Below, one piece after another: positions 34,396 through 44,888 of a stretch of DNA of 64,000 nucleotides (its first letter is position 1; the number at the start of each line of letters is the position of its first letter). Source of the DNA: Rhizophagus clarus (Eukaryota; Glomeromycota; Glomeromycetes; Glomerales; Glomeraceae); contig BLAL01000044.1 in the NCBI GenBank assembly GCA_015698045.1, positions 712,501-776,500 on the forward strand, read 5' to 3'. The notes under the pieces were generated by a model. That model worked only from the letters and a program-made list of their open reading frames with translations, did not search any database and was not told the origin of the DNA. The position numbers were made by a program, and so were the translations under genes.

Positions 34396-34669
34396 TTGCG
34401 AACCTGTTGTAAACCATGATAATAATTAGCAATGAAAATTTGCAAAGGACTCAGACCAAGGTTTAACAATAAAAATATCACAATTGATTAACTGTTAATA
34501 TAGTATTTAAACTAAGCTCACTAATTGTACTAAAAGAGCCCTAGTTTTTTTAATAAGTTTTTTTGATTTTTCATTTTACGAAAAGAGAAAATTTCAAATT
34601 AAAAATGATGATCACCATTTTTATTTTTTTTTTTTTTAAGTTTTTTGGATTTTTCATTTTACAAAAAGT

Positions 34670-34870
34670 ATGGGTAAACAGAAAGTGATTCCCATTTCCA
34701 ACAAAAAAAATTCAAAAAACTTAGTTTCACCCATACTAACAATATAAAATTATTTTCATCCAAATTGGGAATTATGGCTGGATTAATTGCCAAAACTAAA
34801 CTATAAAAATACTAACCAATTTTTTATTTCAAGATATGATTGTCAAAAAAATTAATTTTCCACGTCCACA
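34670..34870. repeat. Dispersed repeat, copy 3 of 3
   Basis: Shares GAAAGTGATTCCCATTT, TTAGTTTCACCCATA, TCCAAATTGGGAATTATGG and TTCAAGATATGATTGTCA with 17800-18060 and 25670-25930, although it lies outside the duplicated blocks. GTATGGGTAAACAGAAAGTG against TTAGTTTCACCCATAC forms an inverted pair within it. Confidence 0.55.
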
Positions 34871-34987
34871 AATATAAGAAAGTTCAACTCAAAAAAATAT
34901 TGATTATCAGGCTGCATGTTAAATTATTATTGATTATTGTGGTGAGTGGTGAACACTTAGAGATAAGATCTTAGATAAGGTAAAAGT

Positions 34988-35072
34988 ATCGTACGCATTA
35001 TAATACGAATAAACTATACAAATATTGTACGACGATAAAATCAACATGATCCTATAGGGCCCGAACAATAAT
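34988..35072. repeat. Lone end similar to the Crypton-like element's right end
   Basis: CATGATCCTATAGGGC at 35045-35060 is identical to 41516-41531, and it continues into CCGAACAATAAT where the other has CGTGCGATAAT. Upstream, AATAAACTAT and ATATTGTACG words also match 41371-41410. It looks like a solo end or a short non-autonomous relative. Confidence 0.5.
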
Positions 35073-35373
35073 CCCCTACGTCTTTAGTCAGCATGTAAAC
35101 TTTTTATGAATAGATTAATCTTAAATTCCGAATAATTCCTTATATAAAAGTATAAATATTTCTTATTTGAATTTTCGATTATCCGCTTACGTTAAATAAA
35201 GGAACACTATATATAATAAATGTAAATATATTCTCTCATTAGCATTTATTAACTATAGAATCTTCATGCATAAATGAATGTACGAATTTCTTTTTTATTA
35301 AATGAAGCAAATTTTACAAGAAACTCTGTTTTTAAAAATCCAATATTATGTAATTTAGTAACAAAATATTTTC

Positions 35374-35381
35374 TATATAAA
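35374..35381 (+). promoter_or_regulatory. TATA-like box
   Basis: TATATAAA, followed by GG, lies 96 bp upstream of the ATG at 35477. A chance match is possible in this AT-rich DNA. Confidence 0.3.
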
Positions 35382-35476
35382 GGTCTTTAGTACTAAACAA
35401 ATACACATTAATTATTTGTTTCTTTATTTCATTTGAGCTACATAAAATACTTTCCTTCAACTTTTTTAATAAAAAA

Positions 35477-35848
35477 ATGCCACTGAAAAGTAATGAAACG
35501 AGAACACACGGAGCCCCATATCAAGTCCACAAAATAAATCTGAATAACGATAATAGAAGATCTAGAAGAAAGCCTCCGAAGTATTGTCCCGACTGTAAAG
35601 AAACAGATGATTGCATCAAACACTTTTCTAATAAAGTAAATAGAATAGAAGAAGTTGTCAACGATTTTCATAAAAAATGTTCAAAAAGCAAGATTGAAAA
35701 ATGCTCTATTTTTAACGCAAAAATTACCTTAAATAACGTTCCTTGTGAATTAGAGTATGACTTATCAGAATTTAGTTTGGACAATTTACAAAAACTAGCG
35801 ATTTCCACGATACAAAATTGCAATAATTTTTCCAGTAAAAATAATTAA
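35477..35848 (+). CDS. Small basic Cys-containing protein, unidentified
   Basis: A single open frame of 123 codons starts in a good context (AAAAAATGC). I recognise no family. The first 34 residues are polar and basic, with RRSRRKPPK at 27-35, likely disordered or nucleic-acid/nuclear-localising. A Cys cluster, YCPDCKETDDC (Cys37, 40, 46), follows, then a predicted helix (SNKVNRIEEVVNDFHKKC) with Cys68 and Cys76. The C-terminal half is acidic, ending in a short helix (LDNLQKLAIS). CxxC spacing suggests metal binding, but no matching second half-site is evident. Codon content is more balanced than in the surrounding DNA, which favours a real gene. No neighbour hints at its role. A shorter remnant of a larger gene is possible. 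Confidence 0.55.
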   Translation: MPLKSNETRTHGAPYQVHKINLNNDNRRSRRKPPKYCPDCKETDDCIKHFSNKVNRIEEVVNDFHKKCSKSKIEKCSIFNAKITLNNVPCELEYDLSEFSLDNLQKLAISTIQNCNNFSSKNN

Positions 35849-35859
35849 TTACTTAGCTA

Positions 35860-38110
35860 GGCAAATCTGAATAATATTTATAATATTTAATTTTTCTTCT
35901 CGTTAAATAATACGCTTCCAAATATAATTAAGTCTTTTTCCCGTTATTTACATTATTTATATTCGATTTTAATTATCAAAAAAAAAAAAAACGCGAAAAA
36001 TACAATATTTTCTCGAATCACAAACACATTGTTTTTTTTTCGTTTATTATCACTTGTTTTTTCGATAAAATTTGTGTAAAGTTTTATGTACTGTAACACT
36101 AAGATATTTACAATTTTGATTATAATAAAGAATTTCACTATACATTTTTCCGTTTGTTTATCCTCAATTTATTTTTGTGCTCTGTAACTTATTTTCGCAT
36201 TCAGAAATTTTATGATCAAGATAAGGTATTATTATAAATAGTATTAGACAGGAAGTAGATAGCCATTATTATTTCTATTAAAAGCTAATGTATGTAATTC
36301 GAGTCGGAGATTGTCTGATAAGACAACTTTTGTTTTCCAAAAAAGCAAAAAAATCGTACTGTGTAAAATTAAATAATTTTAAAGGAAAAACTGAAAATAA
36401 CCTAAAAAATCTTAATGTATGTTTGCGATTATGATGTAAAACCTTCGTTAATAAATAGCCAAAGGATAAAGCAAATTAAATTTAAAATAAATACATTAAA
36501 CCGTAAATATCAATCGATGTACAATAGTCATCATTTGTTTCATTTTGTAGCACCGACTTTATTCTTTTTCTAACGGTAATATTGTTCATTATCTATTGTT
36601 AATTTTTGTTAATTAAATAGTTTTTACCTAGAGTGAACATATTCGACATAAATTTTATTTAATTCAACAAATATATAATATGTATAAAGTTAACCAGATG
36701 ATTTTTTTTTGAACTTACGTTTCTAAGTAACTGTACTAGCTTAAATAAGAAGTTTATTCAATTTCATAACCATAAAAGGATATATAAGCCACATGATGAT
36801 GCAAAAATCATAAGGTGAATAGATGATGGATAAAATTTAAAAGATTCCAAAAATAAATATTTGAACCTCACTACTGCATCTAAAAAGTAGTTAGATCGCA
36901 CGATTTTTTAACTGCACACGTGATTATATCCCTCGGCATACATGGGGCTATGTATCACGATTGAATACGTGTGACAGGTTACGCCAAAATGTCAAATTAT
37001 CTGTCTGACTATACTAACAGAGACAAACAAAGGAGAATTTGATTAGTTCATCATCAGGTTAATTGTTTATCGTTTAATGCGATAAAAAAATTTTTCTCTT
37101 CACTCTTTCTTCTTCTTTTCGTGCTTTAAAATATAATTCAATATATTAAAGTTTTGTTAATTAATAAAGTTAAATATTTTTACCGGAGGCAGAGCTTCAG
37201 GTATAAAATACTATTATAAACTATAAATATTTCATAAATTCATAACAAACGCGTTTTATATAGATTTCACAGCATAATTTCACCATTTAAACAGGTCAGT
37301 ATAGAACGTTGTTTATTAGGTATGGGAATGCTTTATTAATTTGTATTAATTTTTGTTTTTTTTAATAATACTAAGACGTTTTTACTTCAAGTCATAATTT
37401 TTAATTTTGAATACTTTAGTCAAGAGAAACAAGTGAAATAATCTTATGCAATGTTGTTCTGTGAATATTGAAATTTTATATATTGATTTTTATGTGATAG
37501 CTTAAATATTCGTGGAGTTATAAATTTTTTTGTAATAATACTTAGACATACCGTACAAATTAATAATATTGTGCAAAAGTATTGAATATTTTATTCTTTA
37601 ATGTTTTAAAGTATGCAGAAGTACATATTCTTTATAATATTTTTAAAAAACGCAAAATTTTTTTCCGAGATGTTAAATATTACACAAATATTAATGAAAA
37701 TGCGAAGTCAAATTTATGCCAGTCAAGCGTCCAATTTTAGGTTGTAGTGGAACTTGTGGAACTATCTATACCGGAATTGATAAGTGTGGTACAAGAGAAT
37801 GAATAGATAAAAATTTTAAGCTTACCAAAGTATATTAAAGCTAAATGTCACCAATCATATCAAGTTTTAAATTTTTAAAAAAAAATTTTTTTTTTCTGTT
37901 AAAAGTACAAAAAATTTTTTTGTAATTCATGAAAAAATTTAAATTTTAAATATAAATTCTATAAATAAAAAAAAAAACCGGTAATTTATTATAGGGCAGT
38001 GCGGGACATTATTATTACAAATTTATCTTATGCATGTATTAATAATATTAGTAGAAAAATAACCATAAAATATTCAATGATTGGATGTTTGTTAACTTTG
38101 CACACGTTTT
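35860..38110. other. AT-rich intergenic stretch
   Basis: No gene, RNA or clear repeat is supported across about 2.2 kb. Short frames on both strands have the composition of random AT-rich DNA. Confidence 0.5.
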
Positions 38111-38116
38111 CTGAAT

Positions 38117-38278
38117 TTAGGGAGTATTTTCTAGACATTTCAATATATCTTCTATATACTATTAATATATTTTTTTGGACAAAAAAATTAGTGTTTTGTG
38201 TTTTTGTGCTTGTGTTTGCATCTTTTGTTTTTTGTCCAGAAAATATACGCCTAATATACAGAAAATATACTATGTACG
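38117..38278. repeat. Weak foldback element
   Basis: TTTTTTTGGACAAAAAAATT near 38170 faces TTTTGTTTTTTGTCCAGAAAATATA near 38225, and outer TATTTTCT words also pair. The overlapping open frames on both strands (37999-38291) are a by-product of this inverted structure. Confidence 0.4.
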
Positions 38279-38946
38279 CAAAATAAAACATACACCATAT
38301 GGAAATTCTACCATTTCAATAATTTTGAAATTACAATAAATGCTGCATATTGTTTAACGAGGTAATTTTTATAACTTGCATATACAAACTAATTCTTTTT
38401 ATACCAAATTTTCATTAAACTGATTCTTTTTCTTAGTATAATGAAGATTTTACAAGATAAATTTTAATATAAAGGCAACTTGATGTTGGTTTTCATGAAA
38501 TTTTTTCTCAATTAAGCAATTTTACTTCTTTAACCCATTTTATAAAAGATAGATCATTTAATTTTCGCAATTTCCTTTGCCTCAAACTCATGTTACAAAT
38601 ATATTAATTTTCACATACTTTACTCCATTATACCAAATTTTTCACTATACCGAATAAATCGATATAACATTAACAAACTTCCTCGCTCATAATGAAGGCC
38701 TGATCAAGGATTAATTGTATACATAACATTTTTTAAATAATGCAAATTTTTTTCTTTTTTTGGTACAAAATTTAAACTCATAATAATATTGTAACATCCC
38801 TACAAATATAAATTTAGAAATGTTTAAACTGCTTTTGAAAATATTAATATTATGTTATTGTTATCTGACCTCAGTTCTTTGACTAATTAAATGCTATGAT
38901 TCTACATATTATTGGATGGGAGTTATATCGGTCACAGGACCGAATG

Positions 38947-38988
38947 ATTGGATGAAAATGGGTTACGTAGTAGCCCATTTTCACCAAT
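38947..38988. repeat. Short perfect-stem hairpin
   Basis: ATTGGATGAAAATGGG and CCCATTTTCACCAAT pair almost perfectly around a 10-nt loop containing TACGTAGTA. There is no adjacent gene end for it to terminate, so it is probably a relic of an inverted repeat. Confidence 0.45.
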
Positions 38989-39463
38989 TAATGAAGGGCC
39001 TTGACGCTTTTGATCATGCATTAATAACATTATAAACTCTTATAAATAAGCTTTGTATAATCATTTGCATGAAAAAATTGTATATGTGCACACTTGTTTA
39101 TTAATGATATATACTTATTATTCGATAACAAGCATAATTCATTTTTGTTATAATTGTGTCCAGTAATAAAATATGATTTTATTTGATATTGCATATTTAT
39201 TTTTTAACTAATAAAGTCGTGTTACGTTACTTATAGCAATGTTATAAAATTGCTTGAACATATTTTGACGTATCAAAAAACGGATCAATTGTAAAGCCTT
39301 ATTAACTTTATTAGACGAAAAAGATTTAATAAGTTTATTTAAAAAATAAATAAACAAAATAAAATAAAGTAAAATAAAAAATAAAAAAATAATTCTCTTT
39401 TTAAATTTTCATTTTGATAGAGGTAAATTTACTAAATGTAATCCTTTTTTGTGTATCATAATT

Positions 39464-39548
39464 TATGGATATTGTACGGTGTTGTATTTATATTGGTTAA
39501 CGTCACTTTGTGACGTTAACCAATGTAAATACCACCATACAATATCTA
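39464..39548. repeat. Long hairpin abutting the Crypton-like element
   Basis: ATGGATATTGTACGGTGTTG with TTGGTTAACGTCAC faces GTGACGTTAACCAA with CACCATACAATATCTATA around a 3-nt loop. This makes arms of about 40 bp with few mismatches. It lies directly before the left inverted end of the element at 39550. It may be a separate MITE or part of that element's terminal structure. Confidence 0.65.
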
Positions 39549-39677
39549 TATTATCGTACGGCTAGTGCTGATCATGATCCATGAAGTATATTTAGTGATG
39601 ATAAACTATTTTCTTTCCATTTCTTCTCTTTCTGACTTTTTTTATAAAACAAATTTTCTTTATTATTATTCTTTAAT

Positions 39678-41318
39678 ATGCCACGCGAAAATAACAGAAT
39701 TTATAAAAAAACTTTAGTAAGTTATGGTATTATTTTACAAAAATTTAGCGCCATAATCATTTGTATATAATAACTTTATGACTTTTGAAATAGGCTTCAA
39801 GTGAGAGTTTGGAAAAAAATGTTAATTTCTTTTGTGAAATAGGAAAAGTTAGGAATACAGAATATTCAACCAATAATTGGACACGTACTGTAGAGACATT
39901 CCGTACTAATAATAATTATGAGGGAAAATTAGAGGAAATATCTGACATAAAAATATTGGATTCTCAATTAGCACAATATTTGGCAGCAATGAAACAATAA
40001 AATGGCAATGAATACTCTATTTCTTCAATTAAAGCAGCTGTTTCAGCAATTTATCGCCATTTAAACCAAAATTCTGTTATATCAAATTGCAATTTATATG
40101 ATAATAAGATATTTAAACAATTCTGGCAGGTTTATTCAGGAAAAATTAAATATTTGACAGATTTAGGATATGGTGAAAAAAATGGAGCTAATGGATTGTC
40201 TAATGAAGAAGTTCAACAAGTTTTAAACCATCATTTAATGGACAGATCTACGCCTCAATCATTGCTTAAAAGAGTTTTTTTTTATAATGCAATATTATTA
40301 GGTTCACGTGGAGGAGAACATTTTTATTTAATGGCAGAAGATTTCAAAAAATGTGAAGGTGGAGGTTATGATGTACTTATATATCGATCTAAAACCAATC
40401 AACGAGTGGAAATTGGAAATCGTGGCAAAGCAGACAAACTTATTTTACCAAATAATTCAGATATAATTGAAGTTTATGAAAAATATTTGTCTTATCGTCC
40501 TCAACTATCTGAGCCAAATTTTTATCTTCAAGAATGTGATGAACAAAATGGTGAGCAAATTTAATATCTCTTTTTATTATGTTGAATTATTCTAACAGTT
40601 AATTTACAATATTAGCTTTATATACAGGATGCTGGTATAGAACAATTCATATTGGTCAAAATCGATTAAAAATTTTATGAATGAAATATGCAAAATGTGC
40701 GGAATTGATTGTACTAAACGAAAAATTACAAATCATACTGGACGTAAGACACTTGTACAGGGGCTTCAAAAATTGGGATTTTCAAGAGATTCAATGAAAT
40801 TAGCAACTCGGCACAGAAATATAGAAAGTTTAGATTCTTATGAATTACCTAGAGACCAAGAACAAATTGGCATGTTAAGTAATTTGGTAGATAATATTCA
40901 TAATAATACTATTAAAAGAAAACGAGGTAAATTACATACTAAATTTTTTTATCATTCTATTATTAAAGAATATAATTTGATATAAAATTTTTATTTAGAA
41001 GAATCAGATGCTAATAAACTTGATAATACGAAGAAAATTAAGGGATTTTCTACAGCTAAAGAAGGTAAGAAATATTATTCTTATTTTTATTTTCATTTAT
41101 CACATTTTAAAATTCTAAACCAATTTTTTTTTAATTTAGATTTTATCTTTCAATGTGAGATATCAAAAACGAATGATTTGAAAGAAGTATCTGATGATCC
41201 TAATTTACGCAGGCCATTACAAGAAATTGATTCTAACAACACCAACTTAGAAATTACTATGAACACGAATAATTTGGCTAATTTGATAAATAGTGGAATT
41301 TTAAAAAAGTTAATTTAA
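39678..41318 (+). pseudogene. Crypton-type tyrosine recombinase gene, lightly broken
   Basis: Exons by GT-AG reading are 39678-39716, 39794-40550, 40628-40926, 40999-41064 and 41140-41318. All four introns are 72-77 nt and all junctions keep frame. The ~446-residue product is a DNA recombinase that would cut and rejoin transposon ends through a tyrosine. Catalytic landmarks are Arg in LLGSRGGEHF, Lys in YRSKTNQ, His-x-x-Arg in NHTGRKTLVQ, a following His in ATRHRNIESL, and the likely nucleophile Tyr in LDSYELP. Two lesions are visible: an in-frame TAA at 39998-40000, and a missing A in the run near 40668 that breaks LK(N)FMNEIC. The C-terminal ~80 residues are Asn/Asp/Lys-rich. Few lesions suggest recent activity. 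A host gene domesticated from a Crypton is a less likely alternative. Confidence 0.75.
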
Positions 41319-41370
41319 ATTTAATATTGCAGACCCCTAAATTCTCAGCTATTATATTTACTAATACACA

Positions 41371-41466
41371 AAATAAACTATGTGATGTTCAATATTGTAC
41401 GCAAATAAACTATCTGATGTTCAATATTGTACGCAAATAAACTATTGGTGTTCAATATCATACAAT
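41371..41466 (+). repeat. 32-bp tandem repeat, three copies
   Basis: AAATAAACTAT(G/C)TGATGTTCAATATTGTACGC recurs with a 32-bp period from 41371. The third copy is diverged. It is subterminal in the Crypton-like element and could be a recombinase binding array. Confidence 0.7.
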
Positions 41467-41647
41467 GATGCAATAAATTGTATTGTACAAAAAAATATAG
41501 GTCAAACAACATCAGCATGATCCTATAGGGCCGTGCGATAATACCGTAAAAGGCACATCGGCTACGATGGAAACGAAACAATCATTTGGTACAAACTAAT
41601 TTGGGATTTCAATAATTTTTTATTGATGTTAAATTCGCACCTTTGTA

Positions 41648-41774
41648 TGATGTACAGTACAGTACCATTAGGACCAAAAGTGACAAAATTATGAAAATCG
41701 CAATTTTGACATTTTGAAACCTTGAAAATTCGGATTTTCATAATTTTTGTCACTTTGGTCTCAACGGTGCATCA
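41648..41774. mobile_element. Foldback (MITE-like) element
   Basis: ATGATGTACAGTACAG and GGACCAAAAGTGACAAAATT on the left are matched on the right by TTTTTGTCACTTTGGTCTCA and ACGGTGCATCAT. The arms are about 50 bp. There is no coding capacity; the minus-strand frame across it is a shadow. Confidence 0.65.
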
Positions 41775-42283
41775 TATCTATAAACTTTAATAAATTTTAC
41801 AGCGCTTCCACAGCCTAATAATATATCAAAATTAAAATTTGTCAAATGGTAGAGATCCCAATATATAATAAATAACAAAAATTAAGTAAAATATTAATAA
41901 ATTGATATTTTATTAAATCCTTCAATATATATAATTGCAAAAAAAAAGAAATATAACTCTTTAAAACCAACTTGAATTAAAGTAAACTAAAAATATGGTC
42001 ATAGACAAATTAGAAATAACTTATAAAACATAATTACTATTGAATTGGCTGGAAAACATTTTAATGTCATCATGTTACATTAAAATGAAAGAATATTTTT
42101 TAACCTGGATCTATTGTAATTATATACTACAAGAAGGACAAGCGTAATAGAAATAATTGGACTTCTGTATTATATTGTGTCATTACAAGGATAAATTAGA
42201 ACTGATTTACCATAAATTTATGTTAATAATAATTTATCATACAAGCCAAGTAAAGAAAGTAACTAATCCAATATATTTCCTAT

Positions 42284-42808
42284 CTATTGATGATTGACGT
42301 AGTAATTTTCGTCTTGTTGAGAAACACAACCATCGCGTGACCAGCCGCTTTCGAAACCGTCTTGATTACCAACCTCGTGGAAAGAACTCATCAAGGCTTC
42401 ATTAGAATCCAAAATCACTTCATTATCAGGAATATGAGGTTGCGAAAAATACAAAGGAAGAATTTGCTTCAAGTTTTCTTCAAGAATTAATTTTTGATGC
42501 AAAGTTAACGTATATCTACGCTTCAAATCTTTTACATCGAAATCCATCCCATAAATTTCTTTGTTCAATAAACTTACAATTGAGGAACACGAGAGTAATT
42601 TACATGTAACATGAAATATCTCTGTAAAATCATGTGAACTTCGAAAAAAGAACTCGTAATCGTATTCATCGTCACAGGAAATAATGTTCTCCGACTCTTG
42701 AAGATAAGCTTGCAATATCTTTTTACAAGCCACATGATAAATATTATTATCATCCTGATAGAATAAATTACGTTCAAGCAACTTGTTTTTCAGAGGTTGA
42801 AGTGACAT
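42284..42808 (-). CDS. Unnamed HVTCK/DYDYEF single-domain protein
   Basis: An intact 174-codon frame. One copy of the unnamed domain spans about residues 18-118: NNIYHVACKKILQAYL, CDDEYDYEFFF, EIFHVTCKLLSCSSIVSLLN, KEIYGMDFDVKDLKRRY, then TLHQKL...LKQILPLYF. The first motif has Ala for Thr (HVACK). The N-terminus MSLQPLKNKLLERNLF aligns with residues ~19-34 of the 54116 protein, so the start is probably correct although that paralogue has a longer leader. The tail (about 119-174) is Asp/Ser/Gly-rich and not conserved. No signal peptide or membrane segment is seen. It lies alone, ~1 kb past the Crypton-like element, and convergent with it. Function is unknown. Confidence 0.8.
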   Translation of the reverse strand: MSLQPLKNKLLERNLFYQDDNNIYHVACKKILQAYLQESENIISCDDEYDYEFFFRSSHDFTEIFHVTCKLLSCSSIVSLLNKEIYGMDFDVKDLKRRYTLTLHQKLILEENLKQILPLYFSQPHIPDNEVILDSNEALMSSFHEVGNQDGFESGWSRDGCVSQQDENYYVNHQ

Positions 42809-42999
42809 CTCTTTGTTGGTTTTTTGATAATGAGTATAGGTGGGTAGGCTAAGATGTATTTCAAGTATGTATTTCAGTTTTTTTTTAAAAAAAAGAGAGC
42901 ATGAAAAAATAAGACGAGAGGAAAAAAGTGGTTTAAATACAGTACATTATTATTATTTGACTAAAAATCGTTAGTATCATTCTAATGATTTGATAATTT

Positions 43000-44600
43000 G
43001 GCGAATTCTTTAAAAGAATTCCTGATTTGATAAAAGATGTTATTGACACCCTTATATTTTATAAAGGTTACAAACAAAGTATATTAGTAATTTGTGTGCT
43101 TTGAAGAGCCTGCATCCTCATCTGTAATATTGAAAACTAAACTAGTTTTGATCGTAAAAAACACTAAACTAGTTTTGAGAAAATTTTTGTATTTAAAAGA
43201 CTCCCAAAGAACCAATCATGTAAGAACATTGATGCATAATTTCATGTGAAATGCCAGAAATGGTCAGAGTCTATGATCTCCTGCTACATAATCATAAAAA
43301 AGCCGACGGTGATTATGATCTGCAAAATATTGATACACTCTTGCTCCAAATCTAATCGTGAGATAATCGGAATTAAATGTTGAAATATGTTTTGCGGAGA
43401 AGGCTGCCGTCATGACAATAAGATTTTAATTATATTTTATTGGATATTATGTGTTACATTGATTAGCTTCACCAATTAAATATTGCATGTTGATGTCCAA
43501 TAATAATGTATGATGATTAGCTGGGTTAATGGGTCATGATGATTAATACTCACCAACTGCATTGTCTTTTTCGAATTTAAATGATACAGCAGGTAGAATT
43601 TCGATACTTAAACTAACTTATATTCAGATATTAATTATATTTTTGTTAATACTAGTAATAAAATTGTCATTTCATTTTCATAAACGAGAACTTTATTCAA
43701 TCTATATTTTGCCCAACGAATATATTCAGACTTACCGAGAATAAAAATAGAAAGAATTTAAAATAAACATAAAAGAATAAAAAAAATCAAAAAATTAATA
43801 AGATTCAAGTGAAAATAGGTGAGCATTCATGCTTTCAGTTTTAAAATTTTGTTCAAATTAAAACTATTTTAACAAAATTATTCTTATGCAGTGATGTGTG
43901 TAAGGTTATCAGTTTGGCAAATAATCTAATGATGATTTTTCTTAAACTCTTGATTTGGATATTTCTAATGTAAGTGTTAATATTGTAATCGGTAATGTAC
44001 AGTAGTATTTAACAGCAAAGTGAAACACGACCATAAAAGAACTCTGACATTAACTGAAAATTAAAATAACAATAATATGACTTTAAATAAGGAACAAAAG
44101 TTATTAATAATAATGATAATTTTTTGGTTATTAAGAAAGATTCATCTTCATGTCACTTATCCATTTCATGAGTTTTTGTAAAATAAATGGACCAAAACTT
44201 ATTAAAAATTTTTGCAAAACTGAGGTGGGATATATCATATTTTCAAAATTTTTATGGGAAAATCAGGATTAAAGGGGCTTTGGTAATATTATATGAAAAT
44301 TCATTATATATCGAGCGGCTAACATCACCGCCGACGCGACTGTAATTCCAGTCAGAGTTACTTACTAAAGTTGTCTAATTTTATTTCGGTTGGATTTTTT
44401 ATAATTACATAAATATTATTATAAATGTAGATCGCAATTTAAAAAGTTTATGAAAAAAATTTTTTTTTCCTATGAAGTTTTTGTTAAACTTTACTGTCCT
44501 AAGCTCATGCACGGTAGTACTGAAGTTTTTTGTCCAAGCCAATCACGTCGAACCTTGATCACGTGTAATCAATTACCGTTGAGCCCATCTTTTTTTTCTT
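43000..44600. other. AT-rich intergenic stretch
   Basis: No gene is supported. A 60-codon frame at 43562-43744 contains a hydrophobic run typical of AT-rich noise. Confidence 0.5.
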
Positions 44601-44773
44601 ATTGTATAAAGTAATAATAAAAGACTCTTGTCTCCACTCTCCAGACTCTAAATTTTTTTTTAAAATTATATCTATTAATAGCAATCACGTAATATTTGGG
44701 CGTAAAATATTTTCGCTGCTGTGAAACTTACTCGTATCATTTGATCAAAGTTTATGGTCGCACAGCATTCTAT

Positions 44774-44781
44774 TATATAAA
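44774..44781 (+). promoter_or_regulatory. TATA-like box of the F-box gene
   Basis: TATATAAA lies ~108 bp upstream of the ATG at 44889. Another candidate, TATAAA at 44605-44610, lies farther out. Long T runs (44800-44816 and 44871-44879) occur between this box and the start, a common promoter look in AT-rich fungi. Confidence 0.35.
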
Positions 44782-44888
44782 TGAAATTATTTCTCCCATT
44801 TTTTTTTTTTTTTTTCCTGTAATCTGATATTTCAATATTTTGAAAAATTATACTTTTACTCTTAAGGCTTTTTTTTTTTACATAAAAT

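Larger units (their letters stand above)
39550..41542 (+). mobile_element. Crypton-like (tyrosine recombinase) DNA transposon, nearly whole
   Basis: A five-exon tyrosine recombinase gene is flanked by inverted 13-mers: ATTATCGTACGGC at 39550-39562 and GCCGTGCGATAAT at 41530-41542 (12 of 13 match). Near the right end a 32-bp unit containing GATGTTCAATATTGTACGCA occurs three times (41371-41466), and CATGATCCTATAGGGC recurs at 35045. Classical Cryptons are described without terminal inverted repeats, so the boundaries are tentative. It is a plain DNA transposon; this copy is disabled by one stop and one frame change in the gene. Confidence 0.6.

Noticed and set aside
37999-38291. Overlapping 95- and 87-codon frames on opposite strands
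   Set aside because: Both cross the same weak inverted repeat, and neither has protein-like composition beyond AT-rich hydrophobic residues.
41562-41753. Minus-strand 63-codon frame
   Set aside because: It runs across the foldback element at 41648-41774 and reads its arms.
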